Origin: an uncultured Paracoccaceae bacterium
GTDB taxonomy: Bacteria > Pseudomonadota > Alphaproteobacteria > Rhodobacterales > Rhodobacteraceae
Direction: 5' to 3'
Assembly: GCA_947499635.1 (NCBI GenBank)
Contig: CANMPD010000004.1
Span: 1 to 64,000, forward strand
DNA: 64,000 bases
Part shown: positions 36,267 to 46,040 of the stretch, in pieces
Layout: each line of letters starts with the position of its first letter
Numbering within the stretch: the first letter of the stretch is position 1
Translations under genes and position numbers: made by a program
Notes under the pieces: generated by a model
What the model was told of the DNA's origin: nothing
The model's input: the letters and a program-made list of their open reading frames with translations, nothing else
The model's database searches: none

Positions 36267-37514
36267 ATGACGGAGCTGTTGATCATTTGGGATTGGTTGG
36301 CCTTTGCTGTTCGGTGGCTCCATGTCATTACGGCGATGGCGTGGATAGGGGCGTCGTTTTATTTTATTGCTCTTGATCTTGGCCTTAACAGAAACATTGC
36401 AGGCCCTGCCGACGGCGAAGAATGGCAGGTGCATGGCGGTGGATTCTACCATGTACAAAAATACCTTGTCGCGCCTTCGACCATGCCGGACCATTTGGTC
36501 TGGTTCAAATGGGAGAGCTACGTCACCTGGCTTTCCGGCGCTGCGCTGTTGATGATCGTTTATTGGGCTGGCGGTGAACTGTATCTGATTGATCGCGCAA
36601 AAGCGGATTTATCAGTGTGGCAAGGGATTTTGATCTCGGCAGCATCGTTGTCTGTAGGGTGGATGATTTATGATTATCTGTGTAAATCCCGCCTTGGAGA
36701 GCGACCCACCGTCTTGATGGTGCTTTTGTTTGTGATGTTGGTCACAATGGGTTGGGCCTATAATCAAGTCTTTACCGGGCGCGCGGTCCTGCTGCATTTG
36801 GGTGCATTCACCGCGACAATCATGACTGCGAATGTGTTCTTTATCATCATGCCAAATCAGCGGATCGTTGTTGCTGATTTAAAAGCGGGTCGTAAGCCAG
36901 ACTCCAAGTATGGCAAGATTGCCAAGTTGCGATCAACTCATAATAACTATCTGACTTTACCAGTTATTTTCTTGATGTTGTCCAACCATTACCCGTTGGC
37001 ATTTGCCACGCAGTACAATTGGGTTATTGCGGCGTTGGTCTTTTTGATGGGTGTGACGATCAGGCATTATTTTAATACGGTACATACAAAGACTGGGAAC
37101 CCGCGCTGGACGTGGTTGGTGACTGCGTTGTTATTCATATCGATCATGATGCTAAGTCAGGCCCCGCTTGTACAAGACACTTACGAAGAGTCCGAGGCAC
37201 GGACCTTATCGCCGACTGAGCTGGTTTTTGCACAGGCGGCGCATTTTGAGGATGTGATGAATGTGGTACCAGGCCGTTGCGCTATGTGTCACGCGCGCGA
37301 ACCTTATTACGATGGCATCCGTCGGGCACCCAAAGGTGTGTTGCTGGAAACTCGGGCAGATGTCGCGAAAATGGCGCGACAGATATATCTGCACGCAGGG
37401 GTGACGCATGCTATGCCCCCAGCCAACGTCAGCTATATGGAAATGGAGGAGCGCCGTCTGATCCGTCACTGGTATCGCGATGCACAAAACACGCGGCGAT
37501 TGGCATCGCAGTAA
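36267..37514 (+). CDS. puuD: membrane urate oxidase (PuuD) with C-terminal cytochrome c domain
   Basis: A 415-residue protein with about eight membrane segments in the first 300 residues (start WLHVITAMAWIGASFYFIAL). A soluble C-terminal cytochrome c domain follows, with the haem motif CAMCH at 338-342 and Met ligand in THAMPP. PuuD converts urate to 5-hydroxyisourate, passing electrons to cytochromes rather than making peroxide. It starts three bases after uraH, so the two form an operon that does the first two steps. A single-gene unit then ends here. Confidence 0.93.
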   Translation: MTELLIIWDWLAFAVRWLHVITAMAWIGASFYFIALDLGLNRNIAGPADGEEWQVHGGGFYHVQKYLVAPSTMPDHLVWFKWESYVTWLSGAALLMIVYWAGGELYLIDRAKADLSVWQGILISAASLSVGWMIYDYLCKSRLGERPTVLMVLLFVMLVTMGWAYNQVFTGRAVLLHLGAFTATIMTANVFFIIMPNQRIVVADLKAGRKPDSKYGKIAKLRSTHNNYLTLPVIFLMLSNHYPLAFATQYNWVIAALVFLMGVTIRHYFNTVHTKTGNPRWTWLVTALLFISIMMLSQAPLVQDTYEESEARTLSPTELVFAQAAHFEDVMNVVPGRCAMCHAREPYYDGIRRAPKGVLLETRADVAKMARQIYLHAGVTHAMPPANVSYMEMEERRLIRHWYRDAQNTRRLASQ

Positions 37515-37518
37515 GAGG

Positions 37519-38220
37519 CTAGATGATACGGATCACGTCTTTGTTCACAGCAAGAACGTATCCTTGTTTCGCGATGTTTTTCACCAAAAGTTCGCTCACC
37601 ATTTGATTGCCAAGAGTATCGCGCAAGCGTTTAATACGCGTGGCGCCGGCAGCTTCTTCGCAATCACTCGCATCTCGACCTGAAATCACGGCCTCAAGCT
37701 CGGCCCCCGAGAGGACATCACTGTCCATGCGCGCTTCGGCCAAAACGGCTAAAGTATCCATCGCTGCAGGAGAGAGTTTAAAGCCCATGGTGTTTAAATA
37801 CACCGTATGTTCCTCGCGGCTGATCAACAGTTCGGTGACTTGAATACCGGCGCGTTCAATCTGCGCGATACGGCGGTTGATGATAACGAACATTGCCAGC
37901 ACGACCAAGGCGGCCGCCATCATTGCAGTGGCAAAAACCAGTAAGACGAAGATGACCATACGATAACTGGTTAGGGTATCTGCAAAGGCCGTCCCAGATT
38001 GGGCGAGGATCTCAAGCAGTTTGATTTGACCCTGACTGGTGAAATCCTGTTCAACAAACAGTGCTTCAACACGGGCGTTGAACGCATTTGCATCAGGCAA
38101 CGTGAGCAGCAAAAACGTTCCGGCGAGGCCCAAAAGCAAAACAATAGTGACGATGCCGATTATAACAATCCGACTGCCAGAATTGCGAATTTTAGAAACG
38201 GAGATAATAGGATCCGGCAT
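37519..38220 (-). CDS. two-TM membrane protein with possible C-terminal winged-helix domain
   Basis: A 233-residue protein with membrane segments at about 18-39 and 88-113, separated by a predicted periplasmic segment of about 48 residues. The cytoplasmic half ends in GATRIKRLRDTLGNQMVSEL and VKNIAKQGYVLAV. This resembles the recognition helix and wing of OmpR/ToxR-type DNA-binding domains. ToxR-like proteins carry the domain at the N-terminus, so here the order is reversed. A membrane-bound transcription regulator is possible; the DNA-binding reading is inference. It converges with puuD and overlaps the next upstream gene by 29 bases. Confidence 0.55.
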   Translation of the reverse strand: MPDPIISVSKIRNSGSRIVIIGIVTIVLLLGLAGTFLLLTLPDANAFNARVEALFVEQDFTSQGQIKLLEILAQSGTAFADTLTSYRMVIFVLLVFATAMMAAALVVLAMFVIINRRIAQIERAGIQVTELLISREEHTVYLNTMGFKLSPAAMDTLAVLAEARMDSDVLSGAELEAVISGRDASDCEEAAGATRIKRLRDTLGNQMVSELLVKNIAKQGYVLAVNKDVIRII

Positions 38221-38497
38221 TCGCCTTCCTTTTTTTCAACCCCTCGGGGCCGAAAACAGATTGAACGTTTAAAAGCTTCCAGCCCTGCCGCGAGAGGCGG
38301 CCAGTGATTTCTTTCTGGGCTGAATTTTTGGCACATTGTCCGCGCAATTGCATGACGCCATAGTGCAGACGCAAGGGCTTATCTTGCTTGGCCTTGTAAT
38401 CGGCATAACAATCTGCGGCCTGTCCCGCGGTTGTGAACCCGCTTGTGGCGATTGAAAAGATAGCGATGAACAATAGATGTTTCATGCTTTTCTTCAT
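38192..38497 (-). CDS. small exported protein, unknown function
   Basis: A 101-residue protein with a signal peptide ending near GQA-ADCYA. The mature part is about 75 residues with two Cys (ADCYADYKAK and LRGQCAKN), which could form a disulphide. Conserved-looking stretches are LRLHYGVMQLRG and GWKLLNVQSVFGPEGL. I recall similar proteins in Rhodobacteraceae but no function. The start is ATG 38497 or 38485. The 29-base overlap with the membrane protein gene downstream suggests co-expression. Confidence 0.62.
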   Translation of the reverse strand: MKKSMKHLLFIAIFSIATSGFTTAGQAADCYADYKAKQDKPLRLHYGVMQLRGQCAKNSAQKEITGRLSRQGWKLLNVQSVFGPEGLKKRKANAGSYYLRF

Positions 38498-38665
38498 GCG
38501 CTGTTGCTGCGTGATATTCAATGACAACCTATAAAAATAGGGGTGATATTTGATAACAATGCCGCGTTATTGCCTGTCAGTGCACGTTTGGGTGAGGCTT
38601 GTGACAGTCGGGTTGATCCAATTGCGACGCAACCCATCTGTATTCAAGCAGCAAAGGAAAGTTAC

Positions 38666-39016
38666 ATGTCTGTATATCGTTCGTTTACCCAATCTGCGGC
38701 GCCAAAGTTCATTGCCTTGGTTCTGTCGTTGTCCTTAGCGGCCACTGCATTCTCGTCTGCACCTGCCCGTGCTGATGATGATGTTCTCAAATTTATCGCC
38801 GGGGCGGCAGCGATTGGCATTATCGGGGCGGCTATCAATGACGCAAAAGATGATCGTCATCATTCGCGCTCTGTGGGGCACTCTAAAAAACAGGCGACCA
38901 TCCACAAGCACAGGCAGCTGAAAAAGCGCCAGCAGGTTCGTTACGGTCATAGAACGTCAAATCGTTACAGCAAGCGATACACCCACCAGAAACAAAGTGG
39001 TCGTCATTATCGCTAA
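38666..39016 (+). CDS. small exported, strongly basic protein
   Basis: A 116-residue protein with a long signal peptide ending near APARA-DDDVL. A glycine/alanine hydrophobic stretch (FIAGAAAIGIIGAAIND) follows, then a tail of about 55 residues very rich in His, Lys, Arg, Gln and Tyr. The tail looks disordered and could bind nucleic acid, anionic polymers or metal. AAGGAA precedes the ATG at 38666; the frame is open further up but without family-like sequence. Unknown function, alone between the exported-protein gene and rnhB. Confidence 0.55.
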   Translation: MSVYRSFTQSAAPKFIALVLSLSLAATAFSSAPARADDDVLKFIAGAAAIGIIGAAINDAKDDRHHSRSVGHSKKQATIHKHRQLKKRQQVRYGHRTSNRYSKRYTHQKQSGRHYR

Positions 39017-39059
39017 GTTAGCCTTGCTTAAAGAGAGAGAATCTGGCTGTTCATGATCT

Positions 39060-39677
39060 ATGGAACAGCCAGATTTTAAGTTTGAGACAAGCCTTCACAC
39101 CCGAGGGTATACGCGTGTTGCCGGCGTCGATGAGGTCGGCCGAGGGCCTCTTGCAGGACCAGTGACTGCTGCGGCAGTTATTCTAAATCCAGATCATATT
39201 CCCGAGGGTCTAAATGATTCTAAAAAGCTGAGCGCGAAACGTCGTGAAATCATGGCAGAAGAAATTATCGAGCACAGTGATTGGGCGGTGGCGCATGCCT
39301 CTGTTCAAGAAATAGATGAGCTAAATATTCTGCGTGCAGCGCATTTAGCAATGGAACGTGCGATCTATGCGCTGGAAAATCGGCCCGATTATCTGTTGAT
39401 CGATGGCAATCTTATCCCACGTGGTTTGCAGCTTCCCAGCTCTGCAATTGTAAAAGGTGATACCAAATCACTCTCGATTTCAGCGGCTTCGATCATAGCA
39501 AAAGTTGAACGCGACCGAATTATGGTGGATTTAGGGCAACAGTTTCCGGGCTACGGATGGGAGAAAAACGCAGGCTACCCAACCCAGCAACACCGTGATG
39601 CTTTACGGGAAATAGGTGTAACACCACATCATCGCTGTTCGTTTAAGCCTGTCCACAACATCTTGTATCAAGAGTGA
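39060..39677 (+). CDS. rnhB: ribonuclease HII
   Basis: A 205-residue enzyme that cuts RNA in RNA-DNA hybrids and removes misincorporated ribonucleotides. The catalytic DEDD set is seen in [14 protein letters not shown] (Asp, Glu), LLIDGN (Asp) and later [11 protein letters not shown] (Asp). It starts 43 bases after the small exported gene and precedes ccrM in the same direction, an order I recall as usual in this group. Confidence 0.96.
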   Translation: MEQPDFKFETSLHTRGYTRVAGVDEVGRGPLAGPVTAAAVILNPDHIPEGLNDSKKLSAKRREIMAEEIIEHSDWAVAHASVQEIDELNILRAAHLAMERAIYALENRPDYLLIDGNLIPRGLQLPSSAIVKGDTKSLSISAASIIAKVERDRIMVDLGQQFPGYGWEKNAGYPTQQHRDALREIGVTPHHRCSFKPVHNILYQE

Positions 39678-39705
39678 ACAGCAGGCATTTGATTTAAAAA
39701 AGAAA

Positions 39706-39734
39706 TTGACCTCGAATCCAGGATGACTCATCTT
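39706..39734 (+). promoter_or_regulatory. candidate ccrM promoter containing two GANTC sites
   Basis: TTGACC (39706-39711) is followed at 17 bases by a weak -10-like CATCTT. GAATC (39714-39718) and GACTC (39725-39729), both targets of the methyltransferase encoded 51 bases downstream, fall in the spacer and -10 edge. In Caulobacter, methylation of such sites feeds back on ccrM transcription. Confidence 0.45.
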
Positions 39735-39751
39735 GTGGATAACCAGAATGA

Positions 39752-40891
<1,140 letters not shown>

Positions 40892-40950
40892 TCGCGGACA
40901 GATGGTAACAAATACCGTTGATGCCCGGATTTATTCTGGGTATCGTAACT

Positions 40951-40977
40951 GCCCCGCTCTCGTGCGGGGCTTTTTTA
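40951..40977 (+). terminator. terminator after ccrM
   Basis: GCCCCGC (40951-40957) and GCGGGGC (40964-40970) with a 6-base loop run into TTTTTTATTC. Confidence 0.88.
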
Positions 40978-41080
40978 TTCATCGCCTTAGGCCACATTTA
41001 ATAATGCTTTAGCTGTAGCATCGTGGAATCACTTACGCGTCCTCCTATATGAGGTAGGCACCATTGAAGGAGAGGCCTCA

Positions 41081-42442
41081 ATGAAACACGCCATGATACC
41101 GTTAGCTCACGATGGGATTGATGCAGAACACGTCCGTGCTGCACTTGACGAGAACAAGCGTCGTGGGATTGAATTGGCTGTTTATGTGCGTTGGGTTGCG
41201 ACGCCTATTATTGCGGTGTTTCTTATTGCGAGAAACCCCACCTGGGCACAGCTTTACTATCTCATTCCTCTGGGCATATTTTGTCTGAACGGATTGATTT
41301 TACGTCGGGTCGCACGGATTGGGCGTTCAGGCGCTGAGCTTGCACTGATCATGTTTGATCTACTTTTGTTGCTATTCAGCATTCTGGTGCCAAACCCGTT
41401 TGAGAATCAAACGGTGCCATTACCGATGATGTTCCAATTTGGAAACTTCTTGTATTTCTTCTTTATACTCTCGGCGGCGACACTTGCGCATAGCTGGCGA
41501 ACCGTTTGGGCTTTTGGGGTTTGGACAAGTATTTTGTGGCTAGGTGCATCTTTGGTTATATGGCTGATAGCCCCCTCGACCTCTGAAATGGGAGACGCGA
41601 TTGCAGAGGTTGTTGGCCGTGATACAGTTCTGTGGGAAATTCTAAATCCGCACGATGTACACTTTAAGTCGCGTATCCAAGAGGCGATGATATTCTTAAT
41701 TGTCTCCGGTGCCTTGGCATTATCGAGTAAGCGTTATTATGAAATGTTGTTAAACAACGCAGGTCTTGAGCGTGAGCGGACGAACCTGTCGCGGTACTTT
41801 TCTCCCAATGTCGTTGAACAACTTTCCCATAATGATGATCTGCTAAAGCGAGAACGCAACCAGAAGGTTGCTGTCTTATTTGTTGATATCATTGGGTTCA
41901 CTGAGCTGACACAGTCTAAAACCCCTCATGAGGTCATCGAATTTTTGCGCAGTTTCTATGCACGAATGGAAGCCGAGGTTTTTCGTCACCAAGGAACATT
42001 GGATAAATATCTCGGTGACGGATTGATGGCGACGTTTGGAACGCCATTTGAGGGCGAGCATGATGCCTGTGACGCGCTTTGGTGCGCAATAGGCATGCAG
42101 GACAGCATCAAACAGTTAAATCGTGAACGCGCGCTTTTAGGGCAGGCACCGATCAAGCTTGGAATTGGTTTGCACTATGGTGACGTTGTTCTGGGGGATG
42201 TGGGGGCCAACCAACTTGAATTTGCTGTTATTGGTACCCCGGTTAATGTTGCGTCGCGTCTCGAGCGGCTGACCCGAGAGTTGGGCAGCGGAATTGTTCT
42301 AGGGGATGCACTTTATAAGAAAGTGAAGGCCGAGAATAACGGTTCCGATATGTTATTGGGGTTTTGTAAGCGGCCAGACCAAGTCATCCGTGGGATTGCA
42401 AACCCCATGACTGTTTGGACGTTATGCCCTAGCGTGGCTTAG
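41081..42442 (+). CDS. membrane-bound class III adenylate/guanylate cyclase
   Basis: A 453-residue protein. Residues about 35-215 hold six hydrophobic segments. A linker with RYFSPNVVEQL (about 238-248) leads to the cyclase domain from about 262. Metal-binding aspartates are D269 (FVDIIGFTEL) and D313 (YLGDGLMATFG). K309 in LDKY is at the position that usually selects ATP. It is therefore probably an adenylate cyclase with a membrane sensor. It is monocistronic and its end overlaps the convergent alkB gene by 14 bases. Confidence 0.88.
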   Translation: MKHAMIPLAHDGIDAEHVRAALDENKRRGIELAVYVRWVATPIIAVFLIARNPTWAQLYYLIPLGIFCLNGLILRRVARIGRSGAELALIMFDLLLLLFSILVPNPFENQTVPLPMMFQFGNFLYFFFILSAATLAHSWRTVWAFGVWTSILWLGASLVIWLIAPSTSEMGDAIAEVVGRDTVLWEILNPHDVHFKSRIQEAMIFLIVSGALALSSKRYYEMLLNNAGLERERTNLSRYFSPNVVEQLSHNDDLLKRERNQKVAVLFVDIIGFTELTQSKTPHEVIEFLRSFYARMEAEVFRHQGTLDKYLGDGLMATFGTPFEGEHDACDALWCAIGMQDSIKQLNRERALLGQAPIKLGIGLHYGDVVLGDVGANQLEFAVIGTPVNVASRLERLTRELGSGIVLGDALYKKVKAENNGSDMLLGFCKRPDQVIRGIANPMTVWTLCPSVA

Positions 42443-43562
42443 GGTTTTCGGCCTTATTATAAGGATGCCAATCGTGAATATCGGGATAGTGTTTTCGCCT
42501 CCATGCCCGCACTTTTGGGTTCATAATCCGCTTCCATAAAGGTGGGCACATGGCTGCCATACTCATGATTGGATAGCCATAGGGCAGTTGTGGCGCTTCA
42601 TCTTCCGAGTACGTTTGTAGCAGCGGGAAGCGACGGTTGGGTTTATAGTGATGGTCTGAATGCCGTTGCAGATTAATAAGCAGCCAGTTGGTGGCTTTGT
42701 GCGATGCATTCCACGAATGGTGCGGTTTGATATGCTCGTATTTACCATTACCCAAGTGTTCGCGCGTGAGACCATAGTGCTCAATGTAGTTGATGACCTC
42801 AAGCTGCCATATGGCAATACCGGCTTGTACTAGAAACAATCCGACACCGGCGAGGCCACCAATCAAAAACGCGGTAATAAGAAAAACGGCCTGCAGCCCC
42901 CAATACAGGAAAAACGGATTGGATAGGTCCGTCCAGTTACGGTTCTTGCGGGCAAGCATGGCTTTTTCAGCCTCAAACGCAGAGTGCCAACAGTCTTTTA
43001 AAACGCGTGGGTAAAAACGGTGGAAACCTTCGTTATAGCGTGCGGTGACTGGATCACGTGGCGTTCCTACATAACGATGGTGCACCAATAAATGTTCCGA
43101 TCTGAAGTGTGAATATAGCACCATCGCGAGTAAAATATCGCCAAGACGCCGCTCGGCTTTACTTTTCTGGTGCATCAGCTCGTGACTGTAATTGATGCCG
43201 ATTGTACCAGAAATAACGCCCATTCCGGCAAAGCTTCCTATTTTTTCCCATCCGTTTAAATGTGTGCTGTGGGCGACGTAGGCTAAAAGCGTAAATAGGG
43301 TGATCGCCTGCAATGGCACCCAAGCTGCGGTGAGCCACACATACCAACGCAGCTCTGTGTCAGGTGTGTGGGGGTCCGCGTTGCCCAATTCGAGCCCCAA
43401 CAGGCCATCAAGCGCTGCAAAAACATACCATGTCACCAAGGGAGGGAGCACGAGCCACCATCCTCCGCCTAAGGCCGCAACCCATACAAGCGGGATCAAC
43501 GCAAATGAGAGCCAAAAGGGTAGGGCGTGTTGCCAAGATATGAGGTTCTTTTGAGATAGCAT
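42429..43562 (-). CDS. alkB: alkane 1-monooxygenase (AlkB-type)
   Basis: A 377-residue integral membrane di-iron enzyme that hydroxylates the terminal carbon of alkanes. All histidine boxes are present: HELMH (127-131), EHLLVHH (156-162), the extra NYIEHYG (258-264) and QRHSDHH (299-305). Several membrane segments lie before and between the boxes. Rubredoxin and its reductase, the electron donors, are not adjacent. I start it at ATG 43562; an upstream TTG at 43586 is possible. Confidence 0.92.
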   Translation of the reverse strand: MLSQKNLISWQHALPFWLSFALIPLVWVAALGGGWWLVLPPLVTWYVFAALDGLLGLELGNADPHTPDTELRWYVWLTAAWVPLQAITLFTLLAYVAHSTHLNGWEKIGSFAGMGVISGTIGINYSHELMHQKSKAERRLGDILLAMVLYSHFRSEHLLVHHRYVGTPRDPVTARYNEGFHRFYPRVLKDCWHSAFEAEKAMLARKNRNWTDLSNPFFLYWGLQAVFLITAFLIGGLAGVGLFLVQAGIAIWQLEVINYIEHYGLTREHLGNGKYEHIKPHHSWNASHKATNWLLINLQRHSDHHYKPNRRFPLLQTYSEDEAPQLPYGYPIMSMAAMCPPLWKRIMNPKVRAWRRKHYPDIHDWHPYNKAENPKPR

Positions 43563-43638
43563 TGAGGACTCATTGATAAGCGGCAATTTAAAGGCGTGGC
43601 AAATGTTGAACTCAAAATAGATACCATAACATCAAAGT

Positions 43639-44712
43639 TCACACATGTGTTTGGTATAAATCAAATGCTTTACGCATGACCGTGGGCAGGTCCGAGCGAC
43701 GCAAATCGTCGTTTGCAATGAGGTGTTGGCTGGGTTGTAAATTGTATCCTGTTGGGACTGTTGCGCAACGTACAGATAAAATCAGATGAAAATGCGTAAA
43801 TGTATGGCGCACTTCACCTGCTATTTCGGTCCATGCCGTCTCAAACGGAGGGACAAGTGCGGGTATGTCTGACCAGTCACCGCCGGGCCAGCCCAGCATC
43901 CCCCCCAACAACCCTTTATCGGGACGGCGTTCAAGTAACCAGGAACCGTCGTGGGTTCGGGCGATATAGGCGACACCATAACGGGTTGGTTTTGGTTTTT
44001 TGGGAATCTTTTTAGGTAAGAAGGCCGCAGTACCTGCTTGGCGGGCTGCACAGGGCGTCACCCATGGACATATTCCGCAGGCGGGATTTCGGGGAGTGCA
44101 AATGGTCGCACCTAAATCCATCACGGCCTGTGCATAGTCGCCGGGGCGCGCGGCTGAGGTTAGATTGGCGGCGCAGTCTCTCAACACCGGTTTAGATCCG
44201 GGAAGAGGATCGTGAATATCGTACATACGGGCCATCACGCGTTCCACATTACCGTCCAGTACCGCCTCAGGCTGATCAAAGGCGATCGACGCGATTGCGG
44301 CTGCCGTGTACGGCCCTATACCGGGCAGTGTGATAAGTTCGGCGTAGGTGCTTGGGAATACGCCATCCAGCTCAGTGCTTACCATGCGGGCACATTTTAA
44401 TAGGTTTCGCGCACGCGCATAATATCCCAAACCCGCCCATTCGGCCATCACGTCAGCATCTTGGGCTGCGGCAAGATCGCAGACGCTGGGCCAGCGTGCA
44501 GTAAAGCGGGTAAAATACTCTCGTACGGCTGCGACAGTGGTTTGTTGCAGCATCACTTCGCTTAACCACACGCGGTAAGGGTCAGGCTGTATCCCTGATT
44601 TTCGTTCACTTGGGCTGATACGCCACGGCATGGCGCGTGCGTGTTTATCATACCAATCCAACAATTCAGTACTTAAACTAGAGTAGGTTGTTGAGAGAGT
44701 TATATCACGCAT
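43639..44712 (-). CDS. mutY: A/G-specific adenine glycosylase
   Basis: A 357-residue repair enzyme that removes adenine opposite 8-oxoguanine. It has the MutY N-terminus (PWR, VMLQQTTVAAV), the helix-hairpin-helix LPGIGPYTAAAI followed by the catalytic Asp in LDGNVERV, and the [4Fe-4S] cysteines in CTPRNPACGICPWVTPC. The C-terminal NUDIX-like domain reads the 8-oxoG. It is divergent from the DUF721 gene, a neighbourhood common in alphaproteobacteria. Confidence 0.95.
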   Translation of the reverse strand: MRDITLSTTYSSLSTELLDWYDKHARAMPWRISPSERKSGIQPDPYRVWLSEVMLQQTTVAAVREYFTRFTARWPSVCDLAAAQDADVMAEWAGLGYYARARNLLKCARMVSTELDGVFPSTYAELITLPGIGPYTAAAIASIAFDQPEAVLDGNVERVMARMYDIHDPLPGSKPVLRDCAANLTSAARPGDYAQAVMDLGATICTPRNPACGICPWVTPCAARQAGTAAFLPKKIPKKPKPTRYGVAYIARTHDGSWLLERRPDKGLLGGMLGWPGGDWSDIPALVPPFETAWTEIAGEVRHTFTHFHLILSVRCATVPTGYNLQPSQHLIANDDLRRSDLPTVMRKAFDLYQTHV

Positions 44713-44774
44713 TCGTTATCCTTGATTTCGCCCAATATGTGGTTCTTTCAAACAGGCTCTTTACATTAGGTCAC

Positions 44775-45314
44775 ATGGTCACGCAAAACCAGCATATGGC
44801 ATTCAAACGCACGTCAACACGCGGCTTTAAACGCACCGGTTCGTTATTGAACGATCAGATCCGTAAGGCGGGCGAAACGCGTGGCTTTGCGGTTTCTCGA
44901 GTGTTGACCCATTGGGAAGACATTGTGGGGCCAGATATGGCAGCTATCGCGCGTCCGGTCAAAGTTGGTTATGGTCGCGGAGGCTTTGGGGCAGCATTGA
45001 CCGTTTTAACCACAGGTGCACATGCGCCTATGCTTGAGATGCAAAAAGAGCAGCTGCGGGCCAAGGTGAATGGTGTCTACGGCTATAATGCGATTTCTAA
45101 AATTCATATTACGCAAACCGCGCCCACAGGGTTTTCAGAGGGCCAAGTGGAATTTCGGTATGCGGCTAAGACACAAGTGCCGGCCCCGGTTGCGCCAGAA
45201 GATATTGAGGATGCTAAAAAGACCGCAAGTGGCGTTGAAAATGATGACTTACGGAGTGCCCTCGAACGACTGGGGCGCAATGTTTTGGCTCGTCAGAAAA
45301 ATAGCAGACAGTAA
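44775..45314 (+). CDS. DUF721 (DciA-like) family protein
   Basis: A 179-residue basic protein. The family core is HWEDIVGPDMAAIARPVKV and LTVLTTGAHAPMLEMQKEQLR, and an acidic, probably disordered tail ends the protein. DUF721 proteins include DciA, which loads the replicative helicase in most bacteria; whether this branch does so is inference. The ATG at 44775 has a weak AGG upstream. An in-frame ATG at 44796 would begin closer to the family N-terminus, and the frame extends to 44688 across the mutY start. Confidence 0.8.
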   Translation: MVTQNQHMAFKRTSTRGFKRTGSLLNDQIRKAGETRGFAVSRVLTHWEDIVGPDMAAIARPVKVGYGRGGFGAALTVLTTGAHAPMLEMQKEQLRAKVNGVYGYNAISKIHITQTAPTGFSEGQVEFRYAAKTQVPAPVAPEDIEDAKKTASGVENDDLRSALERLGRNVLARQKNSRQ

Positions 45315-45334
45315 ACCCAAGGAAAGGGGTACTC

Positions 45335-45994
45335 ATGACCCGTTTTAATACAGCGCTTTATGCCGCTTTGGCGATCACTGCGGGCAGTTTTGCCCTAAAC
45401 GGCGGCACAGCGCCGGCGTTTGTCAGTGTGGCCCAGGCTCAAGAACAAGTGACAGAAGTTGATACGTCGACTATTGTTGATATGGTTCAAGGGGCCGAAG
45501 ATGCACCGGTGACAATGATCGAATACGCATCTTATACTTGCCCACATTGCGCAAATTTCCATGCGGATGCTTATAAAAAGCTCAAGGCTGATTTTATCGA
45601 TACAGGTAAGGTTAAGTTCATTTACCGCGAGGTCTATTTTGATGGTCCGGGCCTATGGGCGTCGATGGTTGCGCGTTGTGGCGGCACAGACAAGTTTTTT
45701 GGCATCACCGATTTGATCTTTGCGGGTCAATCTCAGTGGACACGCGCGGGTAGCCCAGCAGCCATTGCAGATGAACTGCGTAAAATCGGCCGCCTCGCGG
45801 GACTGGAGAGCGAGAAAATCGAAGCTTGCCTGCAAGACGGCACCAAAGCACAGACTTTAGTCACATGGTATCAGGAAAATGCTGAAGCGGACGAAGTTAC
45901 CGCGACGCCTTCGTTTATTCTGAACGGAGAGAAAGTCACGAACCAGCCTTACGCGTCTCTTAAGGCGTTAATCGACGCTGAGTTGGCTGAATAA
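45335..45994 (+). CDS. DsbA-family periplasmic thiol:disulphide oxidoreductase
   Basis: A 219-residue exported protein with a signal peptide ending near AQA-QEQV. The thioredoxin-fold domain has active site CPHC in EYASYTCPHCANFHADAY, and the cis-Pro loop is visible as TATPSFILNG-like ATPSFILNGEKV. It probably forms disulphides in exported proteins. It starts 20 bases after the DUF721 gene with AAGGGG as ribosome site, so it is co-transcribed. DsbB is not adjacent. Confidence 0.88.
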   Translation: MTRFNTALYAALAITAGSFALNGGTAPAFVSVAQAQEQVTEVDTSTIVDMVQGAEDAPVTMIEYASYTCPHCANFHADAYKKLKADFIDTGKVKFIYREVYFDGPGLWASMVARCGGTDKFFGITDLIFAGQSQWTRAGSPAAIADELRKIGRLAGLESEKIEACLQDGTKAQTLVTWYQENAEADEVTATPSFILNGEKVTNQPYASLKALIDAELAE

Positions 45995-46002
45995 TTACTA
46001 TG

Positions 46003-46037
46003 CGCGGCGACGGTGTTCTCAAGCGACTGTCGCCGCG
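46003..46037. terminator. terminator between convergent DsbA-like gene and lpxK
   Basis: CGCGGCGACGGT (46003-46014) and ACTGTCGCCGCG (46026-46037) pair over 12 bases with one mismatch. T-runs are weak on both sides. Confidence 0.55.
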
Positions 46038-46040
46038 TAT

